A stretch of DNA of 64,000 nt from Xestospongia bergquistia (taxonomy: Eukaryota > Porifera > Demospongiae > Haplosclerida > Petrosiidae): the NCBI GenBank assembly GCA_963965975.1, contig OZ014418.1, forward strand, positions 1,548,275 through 1,612,274. Reading direction: 5' to 3'. Made by a program: the position numbers and the translations under genes. Under the pieces are notes generated by a model that had not been told where the DNA came from, did no database searches, and saw only the letters and a list, made by a program, of their open reading frames with translations. Positions within the stretch are counted from its first letter, which is position 1. Every line of letters begins with the position of its first letter. Shown in pieces: positions 40,565 to 53,068 of the stretch.

Positions 40565-41557
40565 ATGAAATCCAAATTCTCAATTATTCTAGTACTAGGC
40601 ATTGTACCTCTGTCAGGTTTGTTTTTATTTGAAAAGTTAGTAAGATCTCAAGACTTTATTATAGGTACTATTATAATAATTCAGTTCCCAACAAACCTAA
40701 ATTTGTTAGAAGGCTCTGTTGCATACTTTCCATGCACTTCTGATAACAAAAATGTACCATTTTGGAGGATCAATGGACAACTATATGATATTCAGTTTCT
40801 ACCCAATGGCTTCTCATTTAACACAACTGGATTAGTCATTGATCATGTCACTCTATCACAAAATGGGACAACAATTCAGTGTGTGTTTTCAGCAGATGTT
40901 GCAACAGATGTTGCAATACTAACAGTCTACAGTAGTGAGGAATCCCTAGTTTCATTCCTCACAAGTCAACAGGCAATGCCATCCACTATTGCCATCACAT
41001 CCATATCACTTATTGCTGTTACATCAAACTATTATAGTAACTTTGAAGTGTCTTCTTATGACACATCAATAACCACTTCAACATCTATGATAACTTTGTC
41101 CAGTTCTACACAGAGAAGTCTGTCACTCCTTAGACAGAGCTCTACACAGAGTAGTAGCATTACAATTACTAGTGGAGTAACATCAGTTACTGATACAGAA
41201 TCTTTCAACAACAGCTTAATATCAATCATTGTCCCAATAGGTAACTACATTTCATTATATATAAATTTATATAAATCATTAGTTATAACAATGACAGTCA
41301 TTGCTTTCTGTGTGATTGGTATCCTAGTTTTTTGTCTTGTGAGAATTCAAAGTAAGTATATTAATTATAAATGTCTTAGTTCCTTTTCATAATCCTATAT
41401 AGAAAACAATGATCGCGTTTCAGTGAAAATTAATGATGCATATGAGAAAGCAGAAATAATGACAACTCCTCGAGTTCATATAGTATATCATGGTGATGAC
41501 AAGTTACACACTGTTAGTAATGGTGCTTATTCTACAGTCCAACATGGTGTCAATTAA
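40565..41557 (+). CDS. Single-Ig membrane receptor with tyrosine-containing tail, S1
   Basis: Four exons (40565-40616, 40665-41240, 41283-41351, 41403-41557) join in phase 1. A signal peptide (MKSKFSIILVLGIVPLSG) is followed by one Ig-like domain (LEGSVAYFPC, FWRINGQLY, TTIQCVFSAD), a long Ser/Thr-rich stalk, one membrane helix (MTVIAFCVIGILVFCLV) and a 51-residue cytoplasmic tail with tyrosines in NDAYEKAE, IVYHGDD and GAYSTV. The last motif aligns with an ITIM-like VAYGTV in S2. Retention of introns 1 and 3 would stay open for a while, but only the spliced form yields the conserved tail, so the spliced model is preferred. A signalling receptor paired with the tail-less R1 is plausible. Confidence 0.8.
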
Positions 41558-41991
41558 TGCTCTATGGGGTCATGGGGACAAATCTTGTAGAGTTTTATAT
41601 GAACCAGATATTAATAACCAATTTCCATACTCATTAATATAACTAGTAAGGCACTCACATTTATTACATATATAATTGTATATGAATAAGTTTTATGCAA
41701 ATCATGTTGCAAAGTTATGTAATTGTTATATATAATGATATCATTACTTTGTTCTCATGTGTTAAAACAAATATGTTATCTTATAAAGAATAGAGTTGTT
41801 AGGCCTATCTAATCGACCAATAGATATTCCCAAAAAAGATGGAGAGAACACCTATATGCTATATAATATAATTACATGTATATAGATGTATATAGAATGA
41901 ATTTGGCGTACTAGCGTGTATTTTACATTTTTAACTCCCTGATACACGTAGTCATAAGGGTTAAAATTTTGTTGCCATAATAACGAGCAAC

Positions 41992-43960
41992 ATGTCTTCC
42001 AGGGAGGATAAATTGGTAAGTTGTATTCGTTCATTCAATAATTTATTATTATTATTATTATTATAATACTCACCTTAGATAACAGTACGATCATCTATTT
42101 TAAGTGTCGCCTCAGAGATTGCAGACACATCTCTATCAGCTGACCCCACCCACTCATCTCAATCCCTCCTCAAACTACGAGATCTTCTAAGAGACAGTAC
42201 ATTGGACTCTCAAACTCTACAAGAAGCATATCTTCTTATATGGAAATGTGATATCATCCATGTTATAATAGAACTGTTACGACAAGATTTCTCTACCACT
42301 CATGGTCAATGGTACACTGCCGTGGGGTTAGCACGAATCCTAGCTACTGTGTGTGGAGCCTTACGTCCTAAAAGGGGCGTGGTTGTGACAGTCAATAATG
42401 CCAAATTTGGAAGCAAATCTGTATTGGATTATGATAAAGAGGAAGTGGAAGAATACTATGAGATATTGTTACCGACGGCAACAGACTCTCTCTTAATATT
42501 AGCTAATAATATTAATGAATTTGAGCATTCATCAGATCCTTCATCTAACAATTTATCAGTCTATCTGGATCTGTTTGAGGCAGTAACTGATGCCCTTATA
42601 AGGTTATGCTCTGCCCACTTTTCATGCATTTTACGTGTCATCCAATCTTCATATCTTCTGCACTTGTTGATCTCAGATAACCACACCTACTCTATGTCTA
42701 TACTAAACACAATCCAAGAACTGGTTAAACTAGATGAACAGGTTATAGAACATTTGAGTTTAGACGTCTTACAAAGTATACTTGATGAACTGGTTTACAA
42801 AATAGGTGGAGCTGATAAAGATCTTGCCATTATGTCACTGAAGGTATTAGCATTATTATCCAGCACCTCTTCCTCAACCTTTGACCTTATTAGTGAGAGA
42901 TATAGAGGGCTGTCGTTTATATTACAGAAATGGAGTAAAGAGTCAATGGACAATTCTATGTTCAAATTTGTCACTACATTACTTGAGAGAGTCAAAGTAT
43001 CAGATGAAGAGTACAAGTTATATAAAGCAGCTGCTGTAATTCAGTCCACATGGCGAGGTCACACTACAAGAATGAAACTGAAAAGAATGAAAAGGGGCAT
43101 CACTAAGTTACAGCATCTTTATCGACAAAGAAAGGCTCAGAAACAGAAGTATGAATCTTTAAAGAGTCAAGATGATACTGTTAGAAGTGATGAAATCACT
43201 AAGATTCAGACATTGAGGGAACAGCATGAGCATCAAGTTGCTATGTTGGAGCAATTACCTGCCTCATCAGTGAGTAAGTATTTGGCTGAGCAAGAAGTGA
43301 AGGCTGCTGTTAAAATCCAGTCATGGTGGAGAGGAGAGAAAGATCGGAGAAAGGTAAAAGAGAAAAGAGCTCGTCAAAAACAAGAAAGAAGTGCCATTAT
43401 AATTCAAAGAGCTTATCGTAGGGACTTAAAAAACCAGAACACTACTCTAGATATCAATGATCCTTTGTTATTGTTATCTAATGCATATGGTCTCCAAATG
43501 TATGGCTTACCTCCACTTACTGCTGTAGAGAGAGAGCAACTTCAAACCAAACTTACTAACCATTCCTTCTCTATGACTAATCCTAAAAGTGAAGAGGAAC
43601 AGCAACAGGGACTTAATAAGGAGATGTCAGATTTATTAGAATGGTTTTATAGTAGTCGAATTGAACAAAGAGAAGCTGATCAAAGGAGATCATTTTTGTA
43701 TACACAGGTACATACGTAGTAACCTGTACCCTCATTGTATAATGATCTTTTTATTTTTCCCTGTTTAGCTTTCCTGTCAATGTCAACAGTTACTAAATAT
43801 GGTCTCCCTTTCATCCAGTGTAAAAGAAACATCCTCTCAGTTCACTTCAGGATCACGAGCTGTTGGTATAATGGCTGAGAGAGCTCATAAAGAAGAGCTA
43901 GTCTCCATGAACTTACCTTGGTGGAAAAGAGAATATGAGAGAGACGAAATAGAATTGTAA
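41992..43960 (+). CDS. IQCB1: IQ motif-containing protein B1 (nephrocystin-5)
   Basis: Three exons (41992-42015, 42079-43707, 43769-43960) give 614 residues, close to the human 598. The N-terminal helical region has ILSVASEIADTSL, then LLPTATDSLLIL and DLFEAVTDALIRL. Two IQ motifs follow (AAVIQSTWRGHTTRMKLKR at about 40 percent from the end, and AAVKIQSWWRGEKDRRK), each beside a coiled-coil stretch, plus a third IQ-like AIIIQRAYRR. The C-terminus MNLPWWKREYERDEIEL matches the conserved PWWKK end of the vertebrate protein. NPHP5 binds calmodulin and CEP290 at the ciliary transition zone. The 8-residue first exon was chosen because the ILSV segment conserved with vertebrates lies upstream of the first internal Met. 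It converges with the caspase-like gene at 44228. Confidence 0.93.
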
Positions 43961-44227
43961 ATCTATTTAAATTTTTGTTTCAATGGTAACAAAAATAAAA
44001 GCAAAGTCTTATCTGTGGAGTTCATATCCTATGGTGTATATATATATATATAACCTATATTATAATTTGATTCATAGTAGCAGCAGAAAATAAATTTTGT
44101 GTGGCCTATTACAGGAAGTAATGAATAATTATAACTATTGCATGTAATGAATATTATGTTTGTAAATAAATGGCAGCATCAGCAAAAACTATGCAAATTA
44201 CTTTACATGTTATTTATATTATAATAG

Positions 44228-45421
44228 TTATTCTGGAGAAATGGTTGGTAAAAATCTTAAGTCAATTTTACTGCTAATATCCTTTGGAGGATTTTCTCCC
44301 CATCCTGATTTTAGAACCTTACCATAATCAGCAACATCTATTGTTCCACTGATGATCTTACTTTTGAATGCTTCAACTTTATCTTCATCAACCATTATAT
44401 AATGCCATGCTTGTCTACCTCGATCCTTACCACGAACTAAGTAGACAAAACGACTTTTGTTAAATAGACGATCTTCCCATTTACAAGGTAGATCTCCTAA
44501 TTCACACGATTCAGAAACTATTTTAGAGCAACGAATCATTCTAAAGTCAGAGTAGCAAGGAATTTGCCCAGATTCCAATTCTTTAAATGGAAAAATTATT
44601 GAACCTTTATCATTTAGTTCTACTTTATTGATTAACGCCATTAATGTTGCTTCTTGGTCATGTTGACATGAACAAAAGCACTTCAGGAGAATTCTTTGAT
44701 CCCTAGAGTGATGACCACATGCTGGAATCCCTAGTTCATCCATTACCCTAGCAGACATTTGCTTCCAGTTACCAGAATAGCTACAATCAGAGACAATTGT
44801 GAGTCGTTTTCCTCTGAAGCAATCCATATATAGACCAAAGATATCCTGGAATGTGATGACACCATCTTTAAAACACCAGTTACCAGTGTTCTCCTCTCCA
44901 TTACCAGTGTACCAGACAACAACTAAATATAAAATACTTATTGGCAACATTGTGGCTGAATTATATTTCTAACCTCCATCCTTTTCACATTTTTGGAAAA
45001 ATTGTTTTATTCTATCTATATGATCATCTTTAGAGAGTTGTGCTCCTGGAAAGTCAGGACATACATCTTGTAAGAACAATCTTTTGTCTCTTCTACATTG
45101 ATCAATAATAGCCTCCATTTCTTTTCTAGCTCCCACTATCTTGCCATTCATAGAAGTAGCATTATCTTGTTGTTTAAGGACAACTTTAATAGAAGGATCC
45201 CACTCATCTCCAAATGATGATATTATCATTAAATCCATATCACAAGTTGGCATATGTCTCCAGTTTGTATCTCTTTGGTTTGCAGTCTCCTTGGGATTCT
45301 CCTTAGTTTCTACTTGGTCATCATCATATTTTCCTGTATCCATTCCTACTTGTAGTAAATTATAAGCATTGATCTTAGTTTGGGTCTTAAATAGATTGAT
45401 GTCAGGAAGAAAAGGCTCCAT
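44228..45421 (-). CDS. Caspase-like protein with GNG in place of the His motif
   Basis: Exon 1 (44974-45421) and exon 2 (44228-44922) give 380 residues. The start MEPFLPDINLFKTQTKIN and the acidic Lys/Glu linker precede the core strand CDMDLMIISSFGDEWD. A QQDNATSMNGKI segment and QDVCPDFPGAQLSKDD follow. Exon 2 reads VWYTGNGEENTGNW, so the family His is Asn, while VSDCSYSGNW is kept. The frame is open throughout, hence a likely pseudoenzyme rather than a dead gene. The C-terminus is ADYGKVLKSGWGENPP and LRFLPTISPE. It is convergent with IQCB1, only about 270 bp apart. The 3' end of a near-identical copy lies at 63848-64000. Confidence 0.82.
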
Positions 45422-45680
45422 TGTTGCTTGCTCTAATAAACTTTAACTTCACAAGTAAGAGGTAGTATGTTATGAATATAATGAATTGCTATATATAGAA
45501 AACACTATGAATATATGAATATGGAAGATTATGTGATATTTATACTAATTATAATTCAAACCTTTGCGTGAATTTAATAAGTTGCATATTCCATTATATT
45601 GTAAGACTTAAAGACAAATTTCAATATGTTATTGAAGAATAGATGAGGACAATCACTTATTTACAATATTTTAAAAAATC

Positions 45681-48102
45681 TTATTGTTGCATTTCAATTT
45701 TAAGCTTAATATCTTTAGGAGGTTCTTCTCCCCATCCAGAGTACAACACCTTGCCATATTTAGCACAATCAAATCTAGGCCTGCTCTCATCAGAGAATAT
45801 AGCATTGTATTCATCCAACTTGTCTTCATCAACTAATAAATAGTGCCAGGCTTTCCTACCTCTGTCTAAGCCACGTACCAAAAATAGTCGAGATCCTTCT
45901 AATAGATGATCCTTCCATTTAGAATTTATTTCACAAGACCCAGTGACTTTACTGCAACGAATTTGTCTGAAGTCACCATGTGTTGTGTTTTGTCCTGTTG
46001 AGAGCTTTTTAGGAGCATAAAATATTAGACACTGTTTCTTTTCATTAACTTTCACAGCCTCATTTATAAAACTTGTAACTGTAGCCATTTCATTGGACTT
46101 GCAAGATGAGAAAACTTTTAGTAATATTCCTTGTTCTCTTGTATGATGTCCACAAGATGGGATACCAAGGTCATCAAGAATTTTGACACAATCATTCTTC
46201 CAGTTACCAGAATAGCTACAATCAGAGACAATTGTGAGTCGTTTTCCTCTGAAGCAATCCATATATAGACCAAAGATATCCTGGAAGGTGATGACACCAT
46301 TTTTAAAACACCAGTTACCAGTATTTTTTTCTCCATGACCAGTGTACCAGATGAGGGCTATGAAATAGATAATTAATCAACAATGAGTGTATATAAAGTA
46401 ATGAAATTAAAAGCAATTTTAGATATACCAATGACAATGCCAAAAAGAAGAGAAAAAGGTAGGGATTACTGATAATACAAGTTCATTCAAAAAATCCCTA
46501 CATAAGTTGCCAATCAGTAATAGTATTTTCTTAGTCCTTGATGTATTCCCCTGACAGACTGTTGCAGTATTTAATATTAAGTTGTAGCTAACAACTCTTC
46601 CTTGTCTTTAGAAAGATTTAGTTACTTAAGTAGTGATTGTTGTATGCTGGGAATTGTGTAATCATCCCTAATTTATTTCTATGTTTTTTGGCATGGTCAT
46701 TTCTATATCTATCTTTTGTAATTTTGTAGTATTTTCCCTCTTTTTTGAACAATATCAATTAAAGTAGGTTTTGATAAACATACAAACTTTTATTTTGTGA
46801 TTAAATTGCTTATAAAATATTAGCTGTTTCAGTTATTCTGATGATCACATATATTGTTCTTAAAGAGTGACCTTCAATTTTTATAATGAATGTAATTAAA
46901 AACCATTTTCATAACTATATCATAATTATGGTTATAATAAATCATTAATCATTGCTGGTCCTAATTTTGATTTCTTGCAAACCAATGTGGAAGAACATAT
47001 AGTAAGAAAGGGTTTAAGAATAAAAGAATTGACAATTGTATATTATATTGAAGATGTTTGTTATACTAGTGGTATTTGAATGTGTTATTAGTGCTAGGTG
47101 GGTCCTTTTAATATCCTACCAAAGAAGCAAACACCAGCCAAAATGGGTTCATTACTAATATGCTAGATTGAAGTATATGTTAACTTGAAGTGTTAGTATG
47201 TGAAGCAACAATGTTATGTATGTATGTATATATACTATATACAATAAGTAATATACTTATCTTTGAATCACAAAGAGAGATGGTGAAATTCAATCATAAC
47301 ACCTTCTCCTTTTTACATTAACTCAGAAAAGACCTTGCGGGTCAGTAAGAATCTGAGATTAAATTATGTTAGAATTCAGAATCAGAAGAACAATATTTTA
47401 CTAAACTAGAAAACCAGTAAGTAACTTGACCAATGCCAGTCTAGGCTAGAAACCTCAATGTCTTTGGAACCACTTGAAAATATGACCTTATAAAAGTCTA
47501 TACGATTGTTATGTGAAGTTTGAGGCCATTCTGAGTGATAAAATTGTGGCGGCCATTTTATCCTACCATGCAAGCACTACTTAATGACAAAGATTTACAA
47601 TTTGTATGCTTTACTAACCTCCATCCTTTTCAGATTTTTGGAGAAATTGTTTTATTCGATCAGCATGATCATCTTTAGAGAGTTGAGCTTCAGAAAAATC
47701 AGGACATACGTCTTGTAAAAACAATCCTTTGTCTCCTCTACATCGATCAATAATAGCTTCTATTTCCTTTCTAGCAGCCACTATCTTGCCATTTATAGCA
47801 GTAGTATTATCTTGTTGTTTAGGGACAACTTGTATAGAAGAATCCCACTCATCTCCAAATGATGATATTATCATTAAATCCATATCACATGTTGGCATAT
47901 GTCTCCAGTCATTTTCAGACTTAGTTTCTTCTTGTGAATTAATTTTAGGTTTTTCTGTTACTCCAGACTTGCTAGGCTTAGTTGAGTCATCATTTTCCCC
48001 CATTTCCGTTCCAAGTCTCATTTTCTTTAAGACTTCCATATCATAGTCATCGATCACAATTTTGGTCTTAGGTATATTGATGTCTGGAAATTTGGGATCC
48101 AT
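45681..48102 (-). CDS. Caspase-like protein with an expanded 1.26-kb intron
   Basis: Exon 1 (47619-48102, ATG 48102, MDPKFPDINIPKTK) and exon 2 (45681-46357) give about 386 residues with compatible phase-1 ends. Core motifs are CDMDLMIISSFGDEWD, QDVCPDFSEAQLSKDDH, WYTGHGEKNTGNW and VSDCSYSGNW, ending in YSGWGEEPPKDIKLKIEMQQ. In paralogs this intron is only 45-120 bp. Here it holds about 1.2 kb of extra sequence (roughly 46400-47585) in which I recognise no gene, so a non-coding insertion is likely. The alternative, that the two exons belong to different broken genes, is less likely because both are fully open. Confidence 0.72.
46400..47585. other. Insertion within the caspase-like intron, identity unknown
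   Basis: AT-rich sequence with no long open frame and no clear terminal repeats by eye. Flanking intron sequence resembles the short introns of the 49.7 and 52.3 kb paralogs, so about 1.2 kb was inserted. Confidence 0.45.
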
Positions 48103-48429
48103 CACGAAAACAAAAAATAAATAGCTATGTTACAGAAAAAAAAGTTCTTGGTTGGTGATACTTTCAAGAACCTATACCAAACATTTTTTTCGATAAAATT
48201 TAATTTTTCAGGAATTTCATTCAAAAATATCGACGCTAAAAATTTAAAAATTTGAACCCAGGTACGAGACTAACTAAAAAGTTTATTCAACCATTCTGGG
48301 AATTGTATTGAATAGACTAGTGATAGCTTGTAGTAACAAGGAAAGTACACAGTGTACATAGTTCTACTACTAATAAAGCAATTTTGAAATTGTATAAACC
48401 AAAAGAAATCAGATCATGTCCATGCATCA

Positions 48430-48800
48430 ATATCATATGTAAATACAAGACCCTCAGAGAAACCACCAGCAGTTTGGTATCTAAAAATAGATGTATAGTT
48501 ACTATATTTAGAATAGCTAGACAGCATCCAGCAAAGCAATATTTATCAGCAGAAGTTTAATCACTGGATCATGAAGAGTAGATATATAGATTAACAACAA
48601 TTAATGTTGTTTGATGGATATTACCTAATAATATAAGAGATGTGTGAAATTATAAATTATTATGAGATACATATACCTTCAGGACAGCATGCATTTCCAG
48701 TAATTCCAGAAGCTAAGGTATTATAATCACATGACAAGCAATTCTCTGAATCAATACATTTTACACTACATACTTTAGCTGGATCATAACTGGTACCTGA
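48430..48800 (-). pseudogene. Exon fragments of the NIDO-type gene (copy 2)
   Basis: Two minus-strand pieces are visible: near 48665-48800 a Cys-rich segment (SVKCIDSENCLSCDYNT, ending NACCPEG), and near 48440-48490 the YQTAGGFSEGLVF segment, which matches YQTTNGLSEGLAF near 53590-53650. The spacing and flanking intron sequence match the equivalent region at 53 kb. No start or complete domain is present, so this is a remnant next to the caspase-like gene that starts at 48102. Confidence 0.55.
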
Positions 48801-48959
48801 GTATCTTCAATAACTAATTTCATCATAACAAAGTTCTGTGAATTGGTTGGCACAGCATTATGAATAATGATATTTTTTAAAAGATTATTAAATATATACA
48901 CAAGCTAGATTACATAAAATTATGAAAACACACAAAACTGGGATGTTTTTAATTTTCAT

Positions 48960-49688
48960 TGTTCTGGATCAACAACAGAATGAAATTGCAATTCAATTTT
49001 ATGCAAAACTTCTTTGGGAGGATCTTCTCCTCATCCAGAGTACACCACTTTGCCGTATTTAGCACAATCTATACTAGGTCTATTACCATCAGAGAATAAA
49101 GCATTGTATGTATCCAACTTGTCTTCATCAACTAAAAAATAGTGCCAGAGTTTCCTATCTCTGTTGTTGCCATGCAACAAAAACAGCCGAGATCCTTCTA
49201 AGAAACGATCCTTCCATTTAGAATTTATTTCACATGGTTCAGTGGCTTTACTGCAACGAATTTGTCTGAAGTCACCAAATGCTGTCTTTTGTCCTGTTGA
49301 TAGTTCCTTAGAATAATAACTTATACATTGTTTCTTTTCATCAATTGTTACAGCTTCATTTATAAAAGCTGTATGTAACTGTGGCCTCTTCTTTAGATTT
49401 GCAAGATGAGAAAACTTTTATAAAAATTCCTTGTTCTCTTGTGTGATGTCCACAAGATGGAATACCAATCTCATCAAGAGTTTTGACACAATTGTTGATC
49501 CAGTTACCAGAATAGCTACAATCAGAGACAATTGTGAGTCGAAGCAATCCATATATAGACCAAAGATATCCTGGAATATGATGACACCATCTTTAAAACA
49601 CCAGTTACCAGTGTTCTTCTCTCCATGACCAGTATACCAGATGATACCTATAAAATAGATAGTTGAATCAATGAAGAATATATATATA

Positions 49689-49723
<35 letters not shown>

Positions 49724-50170
49724 TATTACATACACATAAGGATTTATAATACATCTTCATGCTTTTTACTAACCTTCATCCTTTTCACATTTTTGGAGAA
49801 ATTGTTTTATTCTATCTATATGATCATCTTTAGAGAGTTGTGTTCCAGGAAAATCAGGACATACATCTTGTAAGAACAATGTTTTGTCTCCTCTACACTG
49901 ATCAATAATGGCCTCCATTTCCCACTCATCTCCAAATGATGATATTATCATTAAATCCATATCACATGTTGGCATATGTCTCCACTCATTTTCAGACTTA
50001 GTTTCTTCTTGTGGACTACTTTTCTGTTTTTCTGCTTCTTCAGACTCAGCTGTGTTGGCATTTTTCCCTACTTTCATTCCAAGCACTTTTTGTAAGACTT
50101 CCATATTATAGGCATTGATAACAGTATTGGTTTGGGTATATTGATCTCAGGAAATTTGGGATCAATCACA
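48960..50170 (-). pseudogene. Decayed two-exon caspase-like paralog
   Basis: Exon 1 (about 49775-50170) has lost the family ATG (the codon reads ATT) and one base in the following NIPK codons. It also carries an in-frame deletion that removes about 27 residues after SSFGDEWE. Exon 2 (about 48960-49645) keeps the GHG and SDCSYSGNW motifs but lacks about 10 bp between SDCS and the MDCFRGK segment and has further frame changes towards the C-terminus. This is a host gene, broken in several places. Its flanks match the 51.6-52.8 kb copy, with the NIDO-type fragment upstream at 50540-50790. Confidence 0.8.
49682..49722. repeat. (TTA)n microsatellite in the decayed paralog's intron
   Basis: About 10 TTA units after a short TA run. 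Confidence 0.9.
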
Positions 50171-50539
50171 CAAACAGCAGAATCAATGGTTGTGTCACAG
50201 AAGCATTCTTGATGGGAATGATAGTGCCAAGATATTTGTTAAGAGTTAAAGGTTAGTCTCATGCTCAGAAGAATGTGTTCCGTTTGGGTATGAGTCTAAG
50301 TAAAGGTTGTAGTATAAATTCCTGGTAATACATAATTGTTTATTCTACTATTCTGAGAATTGTGCTGAATAGAGATAACAAGGAAACCACACAGTGTACA
50401 TAGTTACTACTGACACGGCAAAGGTCATTTCTTATAGGTCTATAAATTGGTTTTCAATAAATAGGAGGTATGTATAATGTAGCATATAAATATATAGATA
50501 GATAAGAAAATCCATGTTACTAATACTACTACCTCATTG

Positions 50540-50790
50540 ATACACTACAGTAACTACTCCTTCAACATAAATAATAGGATAATAGTAGCCAGAAATAGGT
50601 ATGTATCTGTCTTAAATACAGTACTACATCATGTATATCAACATGACAATGAACTGGTACATTGACAATAGTATTTTTTGCTCTTGGTTCAGGACTCCTA
50701 CATGCCAGTGGTACAAGGCTTGGTACTTTAGTCAACCAGTACAAGAAATGTTGAAATGAACAACTAATGTCTGAATTATAGAATACAGTG
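50540..50790 (-). pseudogene. 3' exon fragment of the NIDO-type gene (copy 3)
   Basis: The minus-strand segment encodes YWLTKVPSLVPLACRSPEPR and NTIVNVPVHCH as in the copies at 36.5 and 53.1 kb. The frame then shifts, so the Cys-containing tail is lost. It lies upstream of the decayed caspase-like paralog, repeating the order seen at the other two copies. Confidence 0.6.
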
Positions 50791-50799
50791 GAGTACTCC

Positions 50800-51580
50800 T
50801 TTGAGAGTAGATTATTGAATAGGGAGAGATAGAGTCAATGAGATAATAAGTGATGATCTTTCTATTGTTTATTTATATAATATCCCTCCATCATCCATGT
50901 CTCATTATCTATCTATCTATATGACCATCCATCCATTACACTATTTGCTAACACTATGGATGGACAAATATATAAATGAGTAAATGGATCAATAATGGAT
51001 GGATTTTTGAGTGTAAATGATGCATTTGAAATAGGGCAAGGAATGGGTGTAGTCATATCCAGAAAGATGGCCTCTCTCTGAGAAGAAGTAAAGAAAAATA
51101 CCTATATCTGGCTAGTGATATTACAATTCTTTGCTACTTACCAAAGATTCAAAGATCTTAGTGGATGTGCCCAAAAATGGGAAGATGAGGTAAGACATGC
51201 AGTCCCCCTCAGATTTATTTCCCACCTTCTGAATTACTATCACATTTCTTGTTTCTGTAAGACTTTCATGTATATTTATAGGCGTTTATCTTTGTTTGGA
51301 CCTTTGATAGGTTGATATACAGAAGAAAAAGCTCAATTTTAAATTTCTCTAAGTGATAACTTCTCACCAGATAAAGTTTATGAATATGATAAAATAATAT
51401 TGACAGCTCTATCAATACCTATAGGGCATATGAACCCAATACTTATATAATATGGTCAACATATCATTGGATTTGTTATGAATTTAATGTGCATGTATAT
51501 ATTTTCAGACTATTACAATATCAATAACAAAATATCAAGGTATAAACATATACTATATATTATATGCATTACAATATAGA
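50800..51580. other. Intergenic spacer, no gene seen
   Basis: This contains imperfect tandem atgg/atcc tetranucleotide tracts (50900-51005), also present near 53400-53540, which confirms the tandem duplication of the whole unit. A 66-residue plus-strand frame at 51115-51315 has no recognisable domain. Confidence 0.45.
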
Positions 51581-51586
51581 ACAAGA

Positions 51587-52797
51587 TTATGTTTGTCGCA
51601 TTTCAATTTTAAGCTTAATATCTTCTGGAGGATCTTCTCCCCATCCAGAATACAGCACTTTGCCATATTTAGCACAATCAAGCTTAGGTCTATTACCATC
51701 AGAGAATAAAGCATTATATGCATCCAACTTGTCTTCATCAACTAATAAATAATGCCAGGCTTTCCTACCTCTGTCTTTACCACGCAACAAAAATATACGA
51801 GAATCTGGTAACAAATAATCCTTCCATGTAGAATGAATTTCACAGGGCCCAGTGACTTTACTGCAACGAATTTGTCTGAAGTCACCACGTGTTGTGCTTT
51901 GTTTAGTTGATAGTTTTTTACAAGCTTTGAATATAATTGACTGTTCCTTTTCATTAATGTCCACTGCTTCATTTATAAAAGCTGTAACTGTGGCCTCTTC
52001 ATTCGACTTACAAGATGAGAAAAGTTTGAACAATATTCCTTGTTCTCTTGTGTGATGTCCACAAGATAGGATACCAAGGTCATCTAAAGTTTTGACACAG
52101 TCTTTGATCCAATTACCAGAATAGCTACAATCAGAGACAATTGTAAGTCGCTTTCCTCTGAAACAATCCATATATATACCAAAGATATCCTGGAAGGTGA
52201 TGACACCATCTCTAAAACACCAGTTACCAGTGTTCTTCTCTCCATTACCAGTGTACCAGATAACAGCTAAAGAAATTGACAAGAAGCTAAGTCAGATAAA
52301 ATGTAACATACATGCTAACCTCCTCCTTTTTCACATTTTTGTAGAAATTGTTTTATTCTATCTATGTGGTTATCTTTAGAGAGTTGTGCTCCAGGAAAAT
52401 CAGGACATACATCTTGTAAGAACAATCCTTTGTCTCCTCTACATTGATCAATGACAGCTTCTAACTCCTTTCTAGCTGCCACAATCTTGCCATTCATAGC
52501 AGTAGCATTATCTTGTTGTTTATGGACAACTTGTATAGAAGGATCCCACTCATCTCCAAATGATGATATTATCATTAAATCCATATCACAAGTTGGCATA
52601 TGTCTCCAGTCATTGCTTTGGGATTTTGTTTCTTCTTGTGCAGTTTTAGTCTTTTCTGCCTCACCAGTTTCAGTTGTGGCAGCACTTTCCTTTTTTTCCA
52701 TGACATTTCCAAGCACTTTTTGTAAGACTTCCATATTATAGGCATTGATCACAGTATTGGTCTTAGATATATTGATGTCAGGAAATTTGGAATCCAT
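51587..52797 (-). CDS. Caspase-like protein with GNG in place of the His motif
   Basis: Exon 1 (52320-52797, ATG 52797) and exon 2 (51587-52266) give 385 residues. The N-terminus is MDSKFPDINISKTNT, followed by an acidic linker of about 40 residues, the core CDMDLMIISSFGDEWDPS and QDVCPDFPGAQLSKDNH. Exon 2 reads IWYTGNGEKNTGNW: His is replaced by Asn, as in the 44.2 kb gene, while VSDCSYSGNW is intact. The frame is fully open. The two GNG copies differ elsewhere as much as other paralogs do (C-terminus EDIKLKIEMRQT here), so the shared Asn codon arose either by conversion of this segment or by descent from one inactive ancestor. Confidence 0.82.
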
Positions 52798-53068
52798 CAC
52801 GAAAACAACAAAATCAACAGCTATGTTACAGAAAGAGAAACAGTTGGGAATGTCCCCAGACGACTCAGTACAATTCCAAGTAATTCACACAATACATCCT
52901 GAATAGTGATAGCTAGTAAAATAACAAGGAAACCACACAGTGTACATAGGTTAATGCTGATAAAGCAAAGGTCATTGTTCATTATAAATTGTTATTGATA
53001 AGTGGAAGTTATAAAATAAGAAAAAAACAATGTTCCTAACTCTATAAAAAATATAAAACACTACCACC

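Noticed and set aside
48240-48260. Possible tRNA T-arm-like gaacccaggta
   Set aside because: No matching acceptor or anticodon stems could be found around it.
35911-52741. Plus-strand frames of 60-105 residues overlapping caspase-like exons
   Set aside because: Antisense shadows of strongly coding minus-strand exons; they recur only because the exons are paralogous.
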